Origin: DATAGF01 sp963834875
Lineage (GTDB): Bacteria; Actinomycetota; Thermoleophilia; Miltoncostaeales; Miltoncostaeaceae
DNA: 64,000 bases
Assembly: GCA_963834875.1 (NCBI GenBank)
Contig: CAWIDG010000024.1
Coordinates: forward strand, 62,001-126,000
Reading direction: 5' to 3'
Within the stretch, counting starts at the first letter, position 1. Each line of letters starts with the position of its first letter. A model generated the notes under the pieces. That model was not told the origin of the DNA, made no database searches, and saw only the letters and a list, made by a program, of their open reading frames with translations. This document shows, one piece after another, positions 17,359 to 28,566 of the stretch. Made by a program: the position numbers and the translations under genes.

Positions 17359-18296
17359 GCCCGCTCCGGCGGGACCCGCTCACCGACGAGCCGGTCCTGC
17401 TGGCCCCTGCCCGGGCCGCGCGCCCCCACGATGTGGGGCGGCCCGCGACCGGCACGAGGTGCCCCTTCTGCCCCGGCCACGAGGCCGAGACCCCGCCGGA
17501 GACCCAGGCGGTCCGGCCGGGCGGCGGGGGGCCCGACACCCCGGGATGGCTCGTCCGCGCCGTCCCGAACAAGTTCCCGGCGGTCGCGCCCGAGGAGGGC
17601 GTCCACGAGGTGATCGTGAACACCCCGCGCCATCTGGTGCGATTCGGCGACCTGACCGACGAGGAGGCGGGCACCGCGGGCGGGGTCTGGGCGGACCGGA
17701 TCGCCGCCGTCGAGGCGGACGCGCGCGGGCTGTGCCCCTTCCTCTTCCTCAACCAGGGCGCCGCGGCCGGCGCGTCCCTGCAGCACACCCACGCCCAGCT
17801 GGTGGGGCTGCCGATGGAGCCACCGCGGCTGCTCGCCCGCGAGCGCGCGTTCGCCGAGGCGCCCCGCTGCCCGGTCTGCGCCGACATGGAGGCGGCGGCG
17901 GACGACCGCATCGTCGCCGAGGCCGACGGCCTGGTCGCGTGGGCGCCGGAGGTCCCGCCGCTCAGCGGCACCGTGCGCATCGCCCCGGCGGCGCACCTGC
18001 CCGATTGGACCGCCGAGCCGGGCCCGGCCGAGGCCGCACGGTTCCTGCGGCGCCAGACGGCCAACGTGACCGACCTGCTCGGCGCGGAGGACGTCAACCT
18101 CTGGCTGAACCGTCCCCGCCGTGGCCGTGGCGACCGGTACCACTGGCACGTCGATCTGATCCCGCGCCTCGGCACGCTCGCCGGGCTCGAGCTCGGGACC
18201 GGCGTGATCGCCGTGGCGACGTCGCCGGCCGAGATCGCCGGCCGGCTGCGCGGCGCGGCGACGCCGGCGGCCCGCCCCGGCGCCTCGCCGGGCTGA
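17355..18296 (+). CDS. galT: galactose-1-phosphate uridylyltransferase-like protein
   Basis: A HIT-superfamily nucleotidyltransferase of about 313 aa. It begins LRRDPLTDEPVLLAPARA, has a zinc-type CPFCPGHE site, and the active-site HxHxQ is seen as HTHAQ. A second Cys pair lies in CPVCADME. It probably makes UDP-galactose from galactose-1-phosphate, though related transferases with other substrates exist. The start is CTG 17355, overlapping the Ku stop as CTGA; GTG 17433 would delete the conserved N-terminal strand. It ends 4 bp from the convergent gyrA stop. Confidence 0.85.
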   Translation: MSPLRRDPLTDEPVLLAPARAARPHDVGRPATGTRCPFCPGHEAETPPETQAVRPGGGGPDTPGWLVRAVPNKFPAVAPEEGVHEVIVNTPRHLVRFGDLTDEEAGTAGGVWADRIAAVEADARGLCPFLFLNQGAAAGASLQHTHAQLVGLPMEPPRLLARERAFAEAPRCPVCADMEAAADDRIVAEADGLVAWAPEVPPLSGTVRIAPAAHLPDWTAEPGPAEAARFLRRQTANVTDLLGAEDVNLWLNRPRRGRGDRYHWHVDLIPRLGTLAGLELGTGVIAVATSPAEIAGRLRGAATPAARPGASPG

Positions 18297-18300
18297 GCGC

Positions 18301-20769
18301 TCAGGCCTCGGCGCCGGCCTCCTCGGCCACCGCCTCGTCGTCCTGCGTCTCGACGACCGAGGCGACCCCCACCACGAGGTCGTCGTCGGCGAGGTTCATG
18401 AGGCGGACGCCCTCGGTGGAGCGGCCCGTGCGGCGCACCGACTCCGCGGTGATGCGGATGACCTGGCCCTGCTGCGAGATGAGGATCAGCTGCTGGCCCT
18501 CGCGCACGGGGCGGGCGGTGACCAGCTCGCCCTTGCGGTCGGTGACCTTGATCGTGCGCACGCCCTTGGTGGGACGGCCCTTGGCGGGATAGTCGGCGAC
18601 GAGCGTGCGCTTGCCGTAGCCGTTGCCCGTCACCACGAGCAGGTCCTCCTCGTCGCGCGCCACGGCGAGCGCGAGCACCCGGTCCTCCGGCTCGAGGGTC
18701 ATCGCCCGCACCCCGCGCGTGTCCCGGCCCATGGGGCGGACCCTCCGCTCGTGGAAGCGGGCCGCCTGGCCCCGGGCCGAGACCACCAGCAGGTCCTCGT
18801 CGCCGTCGGTGAGCTGGACGCCCACGAGCTCGTCGTCCTCGGTGAGCTGGATCGCGATCAGGCCCGCCTCGCGCAGGATCGTGTCGTAGCTGCGCAGCTC
18901 CGTCTTCTTGACCATGCCGTCGCGCGTCGCGAGCACGAGGTACCTGCCCTCGGTGTAGTCCCGGGTGGCGAAGACCGCCCGCACCTCCTCGCCCTCGCGC
19001 AGCGCGAGCACGTTCGCGATGTGCCGCCCGCGCGAGTCGCGCGCGCCCTGGGGCAGCTCGTGGACCTTCTGGCGGTACACCTTCCCAGTGTTGGTGAAGA
19101 AGAGGAGGTAGTGGTGGGTGGAGGCGATGAAGAGGTGCTCGATGTAGTCCTCGTCCTTCAGCCTCACGCCGCGCAGCCCCTTCCCCCCGCGCCCCTGGGC
19201 GCGGTAGGTCGAGACCGGGAGCCGCTTCACGTAGCCGGCCCGCGAGATGGAGATGACCATCTCCTCCTCGGCGATCAGGTCCTCGAGGTCGAGGTCGCCC
19301 TCGCCGGGGACGATCTCGGTGCGGCGCTCGTCGGCGTACCGCTCGCGGATCGCGATGAGCTCCTCGCGGATGAGGGCGAAGACGCGAGCCTCGTCGCCCA
19401 GGATCGCCCGCAGCTCGGCGATGCGCTCCTGGAGCTCGCCGTACTCCTCCTCGATCTTCCCCGCCTCGAGCTGGGTGAGGCGCTGCAGGCGCAGGTCCAG
19501 GATGGCGCGCGCCTGCAGCTCGGTGAGGTCGAAGCGCGTCATCAGGCCGGCGCGGGCCTCGTCGGGATCGATCGCGCCGCGGATCAGCGCGATCACGTCG
19601 TCGAGGTTCTCGAGCGCCACCAGCAGGCCCTCGAGGATGTGGGCCCGCGCCTCGGCCCGCTCGAGGCGGAAGCGGGTGCGCCGCGTCACCACCTCGCGCT
19701 GGTGGTCGAGGTAGTGGCGGATCAGGTCCACCAGCCCGAGGGTCCGCGGCACGCCGTTGACGAGCGCGATGGCGTTGACGCCGAAGGTCGTCTGCGCCGC
19801 GGTGTGCTTGTAGAGCTTGTTCAGCACGACCATCGGCACGGCGTCCCGGCGCAGCTCGATCACGACCCGGACCCCGTCGCGGCCGCTCTCGTCGCGCAGG
19901 TCGCGGATCTCGGGGACGACCTTGTCGTTGGCCAGGTCCGCCATCTTGCGGATCAGCTCGGCCTTGTTCACCTGGTAGGGGAGCTCGGTGAACACGATCG
20001 CGTTCGCGCCGCCCTTCAGCGGCTCGTTGTGGGCGCGGCCGCGCACGACCACCCTGCCGCGCCCGGTGCGGTAGGCCTCGACCACTCCGACCCGGCCGAC
20101 GATGATCCCCCCGGTGGGGAAGTCGGGCGCCCGGATGTGGCGCATCAGCCCCTCGACCTCGATGGCCGGGTCGTCGATGGCGGCCACGGCCGCGTCGATG
20201 ACCTCGCCCAGGTTGTGGGGCGGGATGTTCGTGGCCATGCCGACCGCGATGCCCGAGGACCCGTTGACCAGCAGGTTCGGGAAGCGCGACGGGAGGACCA
20301 GGGGCTCGGTGCGGCGGTCGTCGTAGGTGGGCGAGTGGTTGACCGTGTCCTCGTCGATGTCGCGCAGCATCTCGGTGGCGATGCGGGCGAGGCGCGCCTC
20401 CGTGTACCGCATCGCCGCCGCGGCGAACTCGCTGGTGCCGAAGTTCCCCTGGCCGTTGACCAGCGGGTAGCGCGAGGCGAAGTCCTGGGCCAGGCGCACG
20501 AGGGTGTCGTAGATCGCGTCGTTCCCGTGGGGGTGGTACTCCCCCATGACCGTCCCGACGATGTTGGCGCTCTTGACGTAGGGGCGGTCCGGCTGCAGGC
20601 CGCGGTCGTGCATGGCGAACAGCACCCGCCGGTGGACGGGCTTGAGGCCGTCCCGGACGTCGGGCAGGGCCCGCCCGACGATCACGCTCATCGCGTAGTC
20701 GAGGTAGGACGAGCTCATCTCGCGCTCGAGCTCGCGCGGCTCGATGCGGCCGTGGCGGTCGATGGCCAC
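18301..20769 (-). CDS. gyrA: DNA gyrase subunit A
   Basis: GyrA (822 aa) forms the DNA breakage-reunion core of gyrase. It has the catalytic Tyr in EAAMRYTEARL-like context (AAAMRYTEARLARIA) and six C-terminal beta-pinwheel blades, including the GyrA box QGRGGKG. The quinolone-determining loop reads HPHGNDAIYDTL, so E. coli positions 82-83 (Asp-Ser) are Asn-Asp here while Tyr86 and Asp87 are kept. GTG start; gyrB lies 31 bp upstream in the same direction. Confidence 0.97.
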   Translation of the reverse strand: MAIDRHGRIEPRELEREMSSSYLDYAMSVIVGRALPDVRDGLKPVHRRVLFAMHDRGLQPDRPYVKSANIVGTVMGEYHPHGNDAIYDTLVRLAQDFASRYPLVNGQGNFGTSEFAAAAMRYTEARLARIATEMLRDIDEDTVNHSPTYDDRRTEPLVLPSRFPNLLVNGSSGIAVGMATNIPPHNLGEVIDAAVAAIDDPAIEVEGLMRHIRAPDFPTGGIIVGRVGVVEAYRTGRGRVVVRGRAHNEPLKGGANAIVFTELPYQVNKAELIRKMADLANDKVVPEIRDLRDESGRDGVRVVIELRRDAVPMVVLNKLYKHTAAQTTFGVNAIALVNGVPRTLGLVDLIRHYLDHQREVVTRRTRFRLERAEARAHILEGLLVALENLDDVIALIRGAIDPDEARAGLMTRFDLTELQARAILDLRLQRLTQLEAGKIEEEYGELQERIAELRAILGDEARVFALIREELIAIRERYADERRTEIVPGEGDLDLEDLIAEEEMVISISRAGYVKRLPVSTYRAQGRGGKGLRGVRLKDEDYIEHLFIASTHHYLLFFTNTGKVYRQKVHELPQGARDSRGRHIANVLALREGEEVRAVFATRDYTEGRYLVLATRDGMVKKTELRSYDTILREAGLIAIQLTEDDELVGVQLTDGDEDLLVVSARGQAARFHERRVRPMGRDTRGVRAMTLEPEDRVLALAVARDEEDLLVVTGNGYGKRTLVADYPAKGRPTKGVRTIKVTDRKGELVTARPVREGQQLILISQQGQVIRITAESVRRTGRSTEGVRLMNLADDDLVVGVASVVETQDDEAVAEEAGAEA

Positions 20770-20800
20770 GCGCTACCCCCCCGGGCCCCGCCTCGGGAGC

Positions 20801-23272
<2,472 letters not shown>

Positions 23273-23327
23273 CTGGCCCCGTCGTCGCACCGCGCTTTTT
23301 GCCCTATTTGCAGGTATTTTCCTCGAC
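23273..23327 (-). promoter_or_regulatory. AT-richer gap upstream of gyrB, probable promoter
   Basis: This 55-bp gap is far richer in A+T than its surroundings (TTTTTGCCCTATTTGCAGG and TATTTTCC on the plus strand). It is the only sizeable non-coding space between recF/dciA and gyrB, so a gyrB promoter here is likely. No clear -35/-10 pair was identified. Confidence 0.4.
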
Positions 23328-23843
23328 TCACGTCGCCCTCCTCCGGGCGGCCGAGGCGGCGGCGGCGCGCGCCACCAGATCGCGCAGGGCCGGCTCACGC
23401 ACCCCCGCGGCGGCCGCGGTGCCCGCCTCGCGCTCCGCGGCCCTCGGCGCGGCCCGCGGCGGCGGGGCGGGCGGGGGCTCCGGAGGCGGCGGGGGCACGA
23501 CGTGGTCCGCGACCACGAATCGTAGCCCGGAGACCCCGGCCTCCGGGCATCTCCGGGCGAGGCGGGGGGCGAGCTCGCCCCGCCGCGCCGACAGCTCGAG
23601 GGCCCACGACGCGCTCGAGCAGGCGACCGTGAGCACGCCGGCGCGGCTGCGGCGCACCGGCACGCTGTGGTCGGCCGCGGCCCGCCCGACGACGTCGGCC
23701 CACGCGAGGCCCGCGGCGGCGACCTCCCCGCCGGCGCCCGGGGCACCGCCCGCGCGGCGTCGGAAACGCGCCAGGACGGAGGCGGCCGTCTGAGGCTCCC
23801 GGCGGCGGCGGCGGCGGCGAGGAGGGCCGCTCGCGCCCCTCAC
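23328..23843 (-). CDS. dciA: DciA-like protein (DUF721), probable replicative helicase loader
   Basis: A 171-aa protein with a central DUF721/DciA domain (SVLARFRRR..WADVVG..VPVRRSRAGVLTVAC). The gene lies between recF and gyrB, the usual actinobacterial place. DciA proteins interact with DnaB and replace DnaC-type loaders. The C-terminal part is Pro/Ala-rich (PPPPPEPPPAPPP) and probably disordered. GTG start overlaps the recF stop as GTGA. Confidence 0.8.
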   Translation of the reverse strand: MRGASGPPRRRRRRREPQTAASVLARFRRRAGGAPGAGGEVAAAGLAWADVVGRAAADHSVPVRRSRAGVLTVACSSASWALELSARRGELAPRLARRCPEAGVSGLRFVVADHVVPPPPPEPPPAPPPRAAPRAAEREAGTAAAAGVREPALRDLVARAAAASAARRRAT

Positions 23844-24961
23844 CGCAGGGTCCCGGCCTCGACCCTGACGAGGGCGTCAGGCGGGTCCGACAGGGCGTCG
23901 GCCGCGGCCGGGTCGGCGCTCGTCACCAGGGTCTGACCGCCGTCGCGGACGGCCTCGAGCAACAGGCGGCGGCGGCCGGGGTCGAGCTCGCTGAGCACGT
24001 CGTCGAGCAGGAGGATGGGCCGAGCCGAGCGCGCGCGCAGCTCGTCCCGCGCGGCCAGGAGCAGCGCGAGCGCGGCCGTGCGCTGCTCGCCCTGGCTGCC
24101 CGAGCGGCGGAGGTCGGCGGGGCCGGCGGCCACGACGAGGTCGTCCCGGTGGGGGCCCGAGGTGGTCTGCGCGGCCTGCACGTCGCGGGGCCTGCGCTCG
24201 CGCAACGCCGCCGCGAGGCCCGCCTCGAGGGCGTCGTCGGCCACGTCGGCGAGGCCGGCGGGGGAGGTCTCGAGGCCCAGCGCTCCCTCCGGCCCGCCGC
24301 CGAGCGCCCCCAGCCAGTGGCGGAACGGCTCCCCCAGGCCCGCGACGCCGGCGCGCCGGGCCGCGGCCACCCGGGCCCCGCGTGCGGCCATGGGCGCCTC
24401 CCAGGCCGCCAGGCTGGCCTCGGACGCCGCGCCCGCACGGATGCGCCGCAGCAGCGCGTTGCGCTGGGCCAGCGCCTCCTGATAGGCCGCCGCGTCCTCG
24501 GCGAACCCCGGGTCCGCGGCCTCCAGGACGCGGTCCAGCGCGCGGCGGCGGGCCGCCGGGGGGCCCTTGACCGCACGCAGCTCGTCGGGCAGGAACACCA
24601 GCACCGCGCGGGCCCGCCACGACGCCAGGGACCGAACCGGCTCGCCATCGAGGCGCAGCCGCCGCCCGCGCCCCGGTGCGAAGCCGATCTCGCGGCGGTG
24701 GATCCCGGTCGGGCCGTCGAGCTCGAGGGTCACGTGCAGGGCCTCCGCCCCGCGGCGGACCACCTCGGCCTCGCGGGCGGTGCGCGGCGAGACCCCCAGA
24801 CACCCGAGCGTCACGGCCTCGACCAGCGACGTCTTGCCGGCGCCGTTCGGGCCCACGACGAGCGTCAGGCCGCCCGGGAGCTCGATCTCGGCCCGGTGCC
24901 AGCACCGGACGTCGGCCACCTCGAGGCGGCGCGCCGCCCAGGCGCCCGTGGGGCGCCTCAG
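23840..24961 (-). CDS. recF: DNA replication and repair protein RecF
   Basis: An SMC-like ATPase that helps load RecA at gapped DNA. Walker A is GPNGAGKTSLVEA, the signature is SGSQGEQRTAALAL and Walker B is ILLLDDVLSELD. The start is probably CTG at 24961, which overlaps the dnaN TGA as CTGA and supplies the first beta-strand (AARRLEVADVRC); GTG 24919 would cut that strand in half. With CTG the protein has 373 aa, normal for RecF. Confidence 0.93.
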   Translation of the reverse strand: MRRPTGAWAARRLEVADVRCWHRAEIELPGGLTLVVGPNGAGKTSLVEAVTLGCLGVSPRTAREAEVVRRGAEALHVTLELDGPTGIHRREIGFAPGRGRRLRLDGEPVRSLASWRARAVLVFLPDELRAVKGPPAARRRALDRVLEAADPGFAEDAAAYQEALAQRNALLRRIRAGAASEASLAAWEAPMAARGARVAAARRAGVAGLGEPFRHWLGALGGGPEGALGLETSPAGLADVADDALEAGLAAALRERRPRDVQAAQTTSGPHRDDLVVAAGPADLRRSGSQGEQRTAALALLLAARDELRARSARPILLLDDVLSELDPGRRRLLLEAVRDGGQTLVTSADPAAADALSDPPDALVRVEAGTLR

Positions 24962-26058
24962 GCGTTGAGGCGGATCGGCATGAGGAGGTAGCGGTAGTCA
25001 TCGCCGCCACCCCGCAGCAGCCCCGGGCGCAGGGGGCTGATGAGGCCCAGCCGCACCTCGTCGCCGGTCACGCTCTCGACGCCCGCGCGGAGGAACTCGA
25101 CGTTGAACCCCATCTCGAGCGGCTCGCCGGAGAACGCGACCGGGAGCGACTCGTGCCCCTCCCCGATCTGGTCGCTGATGGCCGACACGGTGACGGTGCC
25201 CGGCTGGAAGGCCAGCCGCACCGGCGTGTTGCGCTGGGCGAGGACCCCGATCCGGGTCAGCACGCCCTGCAGCTCGGCGCGGTCGAAGGCGACCTCGTGC
25301 TCGAAGGCGTCCGGCACCAGCTGGCGGTGGTCCGGGAACTGGCCGTCGATCAGGCGGCTCGTCAGGCGCATCTCCCCGACCCGGAAGAGCGCCTGGGTCT
25401 CGGTCAGCACCACCTCGATCGCCTCGGCGCGGAGCTGGGGCGCCATCCGCGCCACCTCGGTCAGGGCGCGCGCCGGGATGATCGCCTCGCGCGCGTCCGG
25501 CGGCGGCTCCTCGAGAGCCGTCTGGCGAACGGCGAGCCGGTAGGAGTCGGTCGCGACCATGGTGAGCCCGTCCGGAGCGAGGCGCAGCAGCACGCCCGTG
25601 AGCACCGGGCGCGTCTCGTCGCGCGAGGCCGCGCGGGCGACGCGGTCGATGGTGTTGACCAGGACGTCGGCCGGCAGGACGAGGCCGCTGCCCTCGTCGG
25701 CCGGGAGCTCCGGGAAGTCGCCGGCCTGGAGGCAGTTGAGCGAGAACGACGATCCCCCGCCGGAGAGGCTGACGACACCCTCGCCCGCGCGGTGCTCGAG
25801 GGTGACGGGGCCGTCGGCCATGCTGCGCACGATGTCCCCGGCCAGGCGCGGGAGCACCACCGCGCCCGGCTGCTCGACGGTCGCCGACACCGGCACCCGC
25901 AGCGACAGCTCCATGTCCGTCGCGGCGAGCCCGCACCAGCCGTCCTCCGCGCGCAGCAGCACGTGGGACAGGATCTGGATCGTGCTCTTGCTCGAGGCGG
26001 CCCGTCCCGCGGCGGCCAGCTTGCTCGCGAGCTCCTCCTTGGGCGACACCAGGCGCAC
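24958..26058 (-). CDS. dnaN: DNA polymerase III subunit beta (sliding clamp)
   Basis: The 366-aa clamp has the three-domain repeat fold. Recognisable points are LSHVLLRAEDGWCGLAATDM in domain 1, GVLLRLAPDGLTMVATDSYR in domain 2 and the C-terminal YRYLLMPIRLNA, with the M-P-(I/L)-R end that forms the partner-binding pocket. GTG start. A 308-bp gap separates it from dnaA. Confidence 0.97.
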   Translation of the reverse strand: MRLVSPKEELASKLAAAGRAASSKSTIQILSHVLLRAEDGWCGLAATDMELSLRVPVSATVEQPGAVVLPRLAGDIVRSMADGPVTLEHRAGEGVVSLSGGGSSFSLNCLQAGDFPELPADEGSGLVLPADVLVNTIDRVARAASRDETRPVLTGVLLRLAPDGLTMVATDSYRLAVRQTALEEPPPDAREAIIPARALTEVARMAPQLRAEAIEVVLTETQALFRVGEMRLTSRLIDGQFPDHRQLVPDAFEHEVAFDRAELQGVLTRIGVLAQRNTPVRLAFQPGTVTVSAISDQIGEGHESLPVAFSGEPLEMGFNVEFLRAGVESVTGDEVRLGLISPLRPGLLRGGGDDYRYLLMPIRLNA

Positions 26059-26366
26059 CGCGCGACCCTAGCGATTGGCGGCGGCCAAGGTGGCGCCGCA
26101 GCCTCTCCACGAGACCCGCGAAGCCCACGACGTCGTCATGAATTGAAAGGGGTTCAGGGAGGTTGACGTCGTAGGTCCTGTGGATCGCGGGGACAGCCGA
26201 CGAAGGCCCTGCACCGACGCTCCTGTGGGGTGTGCACGGCCCTGTGCGCCGGTGACCGCGAGGCGCGCGGACCCTCCCCAGGCGTCCCCAGCCGGCCGGC
26301 GACGTCCCCGGCAGGCCGGGGACGTTGGGGAGGGAGGGCACGCTCCTTCCAGAGGGTCGTCCACCG
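26059..26366. other. dnaA-dnaN intergenic region with inverted repeat and weak DnaA-box-like sites
   Basis: No gene is seen in these 308 bp. A perfect 10-bp inverted repeat (26302-26311 and 26316-26325, ACGTCCCCGG with a 4-nt loop) lies about 40 nt beyond the dnaA stop, and CGTCCCC repeats again nearby. CTGTGGATC and CTGTGGGG are weak relatives of the DnaA box. A less GC-rich patch (CATGAATTGAAAGG) lies near the dnaN side. It may hold the dnaN promoter, a dnaA terminator or a secondary origin part. Confidence 0.5.
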
Positions 26367-27743
26367 TCACGGGGCGTCGCGGCGCCCGGTGAGGCGGCCG
26401 GTGAGGGACTGCACGGCGGTCAGGACCTCGCCCTCGTCGGCCATCTGGCCGGCGACCTTCTGGACCGCGTACATGACGGTCGTGTGGTCCCGGCCCCCGA
26501 AGGCGCGCCCGATGGACGGGAGGGAGGCATCGGTGAGCTCGCGGCTGAGGTACATGGCCACCTGGCGGGGACCGACGATGCGGCGCGTGCGCTTGTCGCC
26601 GTTCAACTCGTCGAGCGCGACCTGGTAGTAGCGGCAGACCTCACCCTGGATGAGCTCGATGCTGAGGACGCCGCCGTCGGCCGGGAAGAGGTCCTCGAGC
26701 ACCTGGGCGGCGAGGTCGACCGTGATCCGGCGCCCGGAGATCGACCCGTGGGCGACCACGCGCGTGAGCGCGCCCTCGAGCGCGCGGACGTTGGTCGAGA
26801 CGCGGCCGGCGATGAAGGGCAGCACCTCGGGCTCGTGGATGTCGTAGCCGTCCGCGCGCACCCGCTTCTGGAGGATGGCGATGCGCGTCTCGAGGTCGGG
26901 GGGCTGGACGTCGGTGATCAGGCCCATCTCGAAGCGGCTGCGCAGGCGGTCCTCGAGGGTCGCGATCGCCTTCGGGGGCCGGTCGGACGAGATCACGACC
27001 TGCTTGCCGCTGTCGTGCAGGGCGTTGAACGTGTGGAAGAACTCCTCCTGGGTCTGCTCGCGCCCCTGCAGCGACTGGATGTCGTCGATCAGCAGGATGT
27101 CGGTCGAGCGGTAGCGGTCCTTGAAGGAACGGATGCCGCCGTCCCGCAGGGCGTTGATGAACTCGTTCGTGAACGTCTCGACCGAGACGTAGGTGACCGC
27201 CAGCTCGGGGAGGTTCGCCGCGACGAAGTGGCCGATGGCGTGCAGCAGGTGGGTCTTGCCGAGGCCGACGCCGCCGTAGACGAAGAAGGGGTTGTACGCC
27301 CGGGCCGGCTGCTCGGCGACGGTCAGGGCGGCCGCGTGGGCGAACCGGTTCGAGGGCCCCGTGACGAAGGCCTCGAAGGTGAAGCGCTCCTGGAGCCCCA
27401 GCGGCCGCCGGGGGCTGAGCGCGCGCGCCGGGGGGTCGTCCGGCTCGTCGGCCGCCGGGGGTCCCTCGCCGGCGGGCGCCTCGACGACGACCTCCACCTC
27501 GAGGTCCAGCCCGCGTACCTCGAACAGCGCATCCCTCAGGAGCGGCAGGTAGCGCTGGCGGATCCACTGGCGCAGCAGCTCGGAGTTGACGGCGAGCACC
27601 AGCCGGGCGTCGTCGAGGGCGAGGGGCCGGGCGCCGGCGAACGCGAACTTGTACGTCTGGCTGTTCAACGTGCCGCGAAGGCGGGTGCGGACCTCCTCCC
27701 AGACGGCGTCGCGCTCGGCGGGCGGGGCGGTGACTGACGACAT
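26367..27743 (-). CDS. dnaA: chromosomal replication initiator protein DnaA
   Basis: DnaA (458 aa) binds DnaA boxes and melts oriC. Domain I is residues ~1-90, followed by a short Pro/Glu-rich domain II. The AAA+ domain has Walker A GGVGLGKTHLL, Walker B ILLIDDIQSL and the sensor region. Domain IV ends with the DnaA signature GGRDHTTVMYA. ATG 27743 follows a GGAG. The ORF remains open upstream, but that part is a shadow of the GHKL gene. Confidence 0.97.
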   Translation of the reverse strand: MSSVTAPPAERDAVWEEVRTRLRGTLNSQTYKFAFAGARPLALDDARLVLAVNSELLRQWIRQRYLPLLRDALFEVRGLDLEVEVVVEAPAGEGPPAADEPDDPPARALSPRRPLGLQERFTFEAFVTGPSNRFAHAAALTVAEQPARAYNPFFVYGGVGLGKTHLLHAIGHFVAANLPELAVTYVSVETFTNEFINALRDGGIRSFKDRYRSTDILLIDDIQSLQGREQTQEEFFHTFNALHDSGKQVVISSDRPPKAIATLEDRLRSRFEMGLITDVQPPDLETRIAILQKRVRADGYDIHEPEVLPFIAGRVSTNVRALEGALTRVVAHGSISGRRITVDLAAQVLEDLFPADGGVLSIELIQGEVCRYYQVALDELNGDKRTRRIVGPRQVAMYLSRELTDASLPSIGRAFGGRDHTTVMYAVQKVAGQMADEGEVLTAVQSLTGRLTGRRDAP

Positions 27744-27828
27744 GGGAGCTCCGGCGGAGGCGGGTGGGCACGGCAGGGTGCTGCCGGGGGACGGGTCGAG
27801 CGCGGGTCGGAGGGGCGGGACGGGACAG

Positions 27829-28566
27829 CTAGAAGAGCGTCGCGACGAGGGCGGTGCCCGCGTCCGTGAGGCGCCGGGCGCCGCCCGGCTCGCGGACCAC
27901 GAGCCCGCGGTGCTGCAGGAGGACGAGCTCGCGACCGCACTCGGCGCGGGACCGGCCGAGCTCGCCGGCCAGCGAGCCCGGCGTCGCGCCGCCGACCTCG
28001 AGGAGCAGCGCGAGGATCTCGCGCGCGGCCTCGGAGCACGCGGGGACGGGCGCGGCCTCCGCCGGGGCCTCCGGGAGCGGCAGCGCCAGCGTGACGACGG
28101 TCCCGCCCCCGAGGTTCTCGGCGATCTCCAGCGACCCGCCGTCGTCGGCGACGAGGTCGCGGGCCAGGGGCAGGCCGCAGCCGACCCCGCGCACGATGGC
28201 CCGCTCGGCGGGTCCCGCAGTCGAGAAGCCGGGAGCCAGGGCTCGCGCGGGGTCGGCGATGCCCGGCCCATGGTCGGCGACGCGCAGCACCGCGCCGCCG
28301 CCGAGGAGGCTCACGACCGCGTCGCGGAACCCGGCGTGGACCAGGTTCTCGAGGACCTCGCGGACGGCCGGGGCGGGGAGGGGGGAGCGCTCGGCCACGG
28401 CGTCGCAGAGCGACTCGACCAGGACGGCCGGGTCGTCGGCAGTGAGCTCCTCGACGGCGGGCGGCTCGCCGGTGGGGCCGTAGACCGCCAGGCGGGCGGC
28501 GACGGCCGTCTCGGGGACCGCCCGGACGGGGGCGACGGACGGGGTGAGGGCGAGGGTGGAGGGCAT
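27829..28566 (-). CDS. GHKL-type ATPase fused to a winged-helix domain
   Basis: The gene lies 85 bp upstream of dnaA on the same strand. The first ~180 residues contain a histidine-kinase-like ATPase: N-box EVLENLVHAGF, G1 ADHGPGIAD and G2 GVGCGLPLARDL, then GGGTVVTLALPL. There is no phospho-acceptor His helix. Residues ~185-245 form a winged helix (ILALLLEVGG..LAGELGRSRAE..LQHRGLVVREPGG). This could be an ATP-sensing DNA-binding regulator or an anti-sigma-like kinase with its own DNA reader. I do not recognise a named family. The location suggests a role at the origin. Confidence 0.78.
   Translation of the reverse strand: MPSTLALTPSVAPVRAVPETAVAARLAVYGPTGEPPAVEELTADDPAVLVESLCDAVAERSPLPAPAVREVLENLVHAGFRDAVVSLLGGGAVLRVADHGPGIADPARALAPGFSTAGPAERAIVRGVGCGLPLARDLVADDGGSLEIAENLGGGTVVTLALPLPEAPAEAAPVPACSEAAREILALLLEVGGATPGSLAGELGRSRAECGRELVLLQHRGLVVREPGGARRLTDAGTALVATLF

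Noticed and set aside
23273..23746. An N-terminal extension of ~160 residues on GyrB
   Set aside because: It is antisense to dciA, has Pro/Arg-rich shadow composition and no homology to gyrase.
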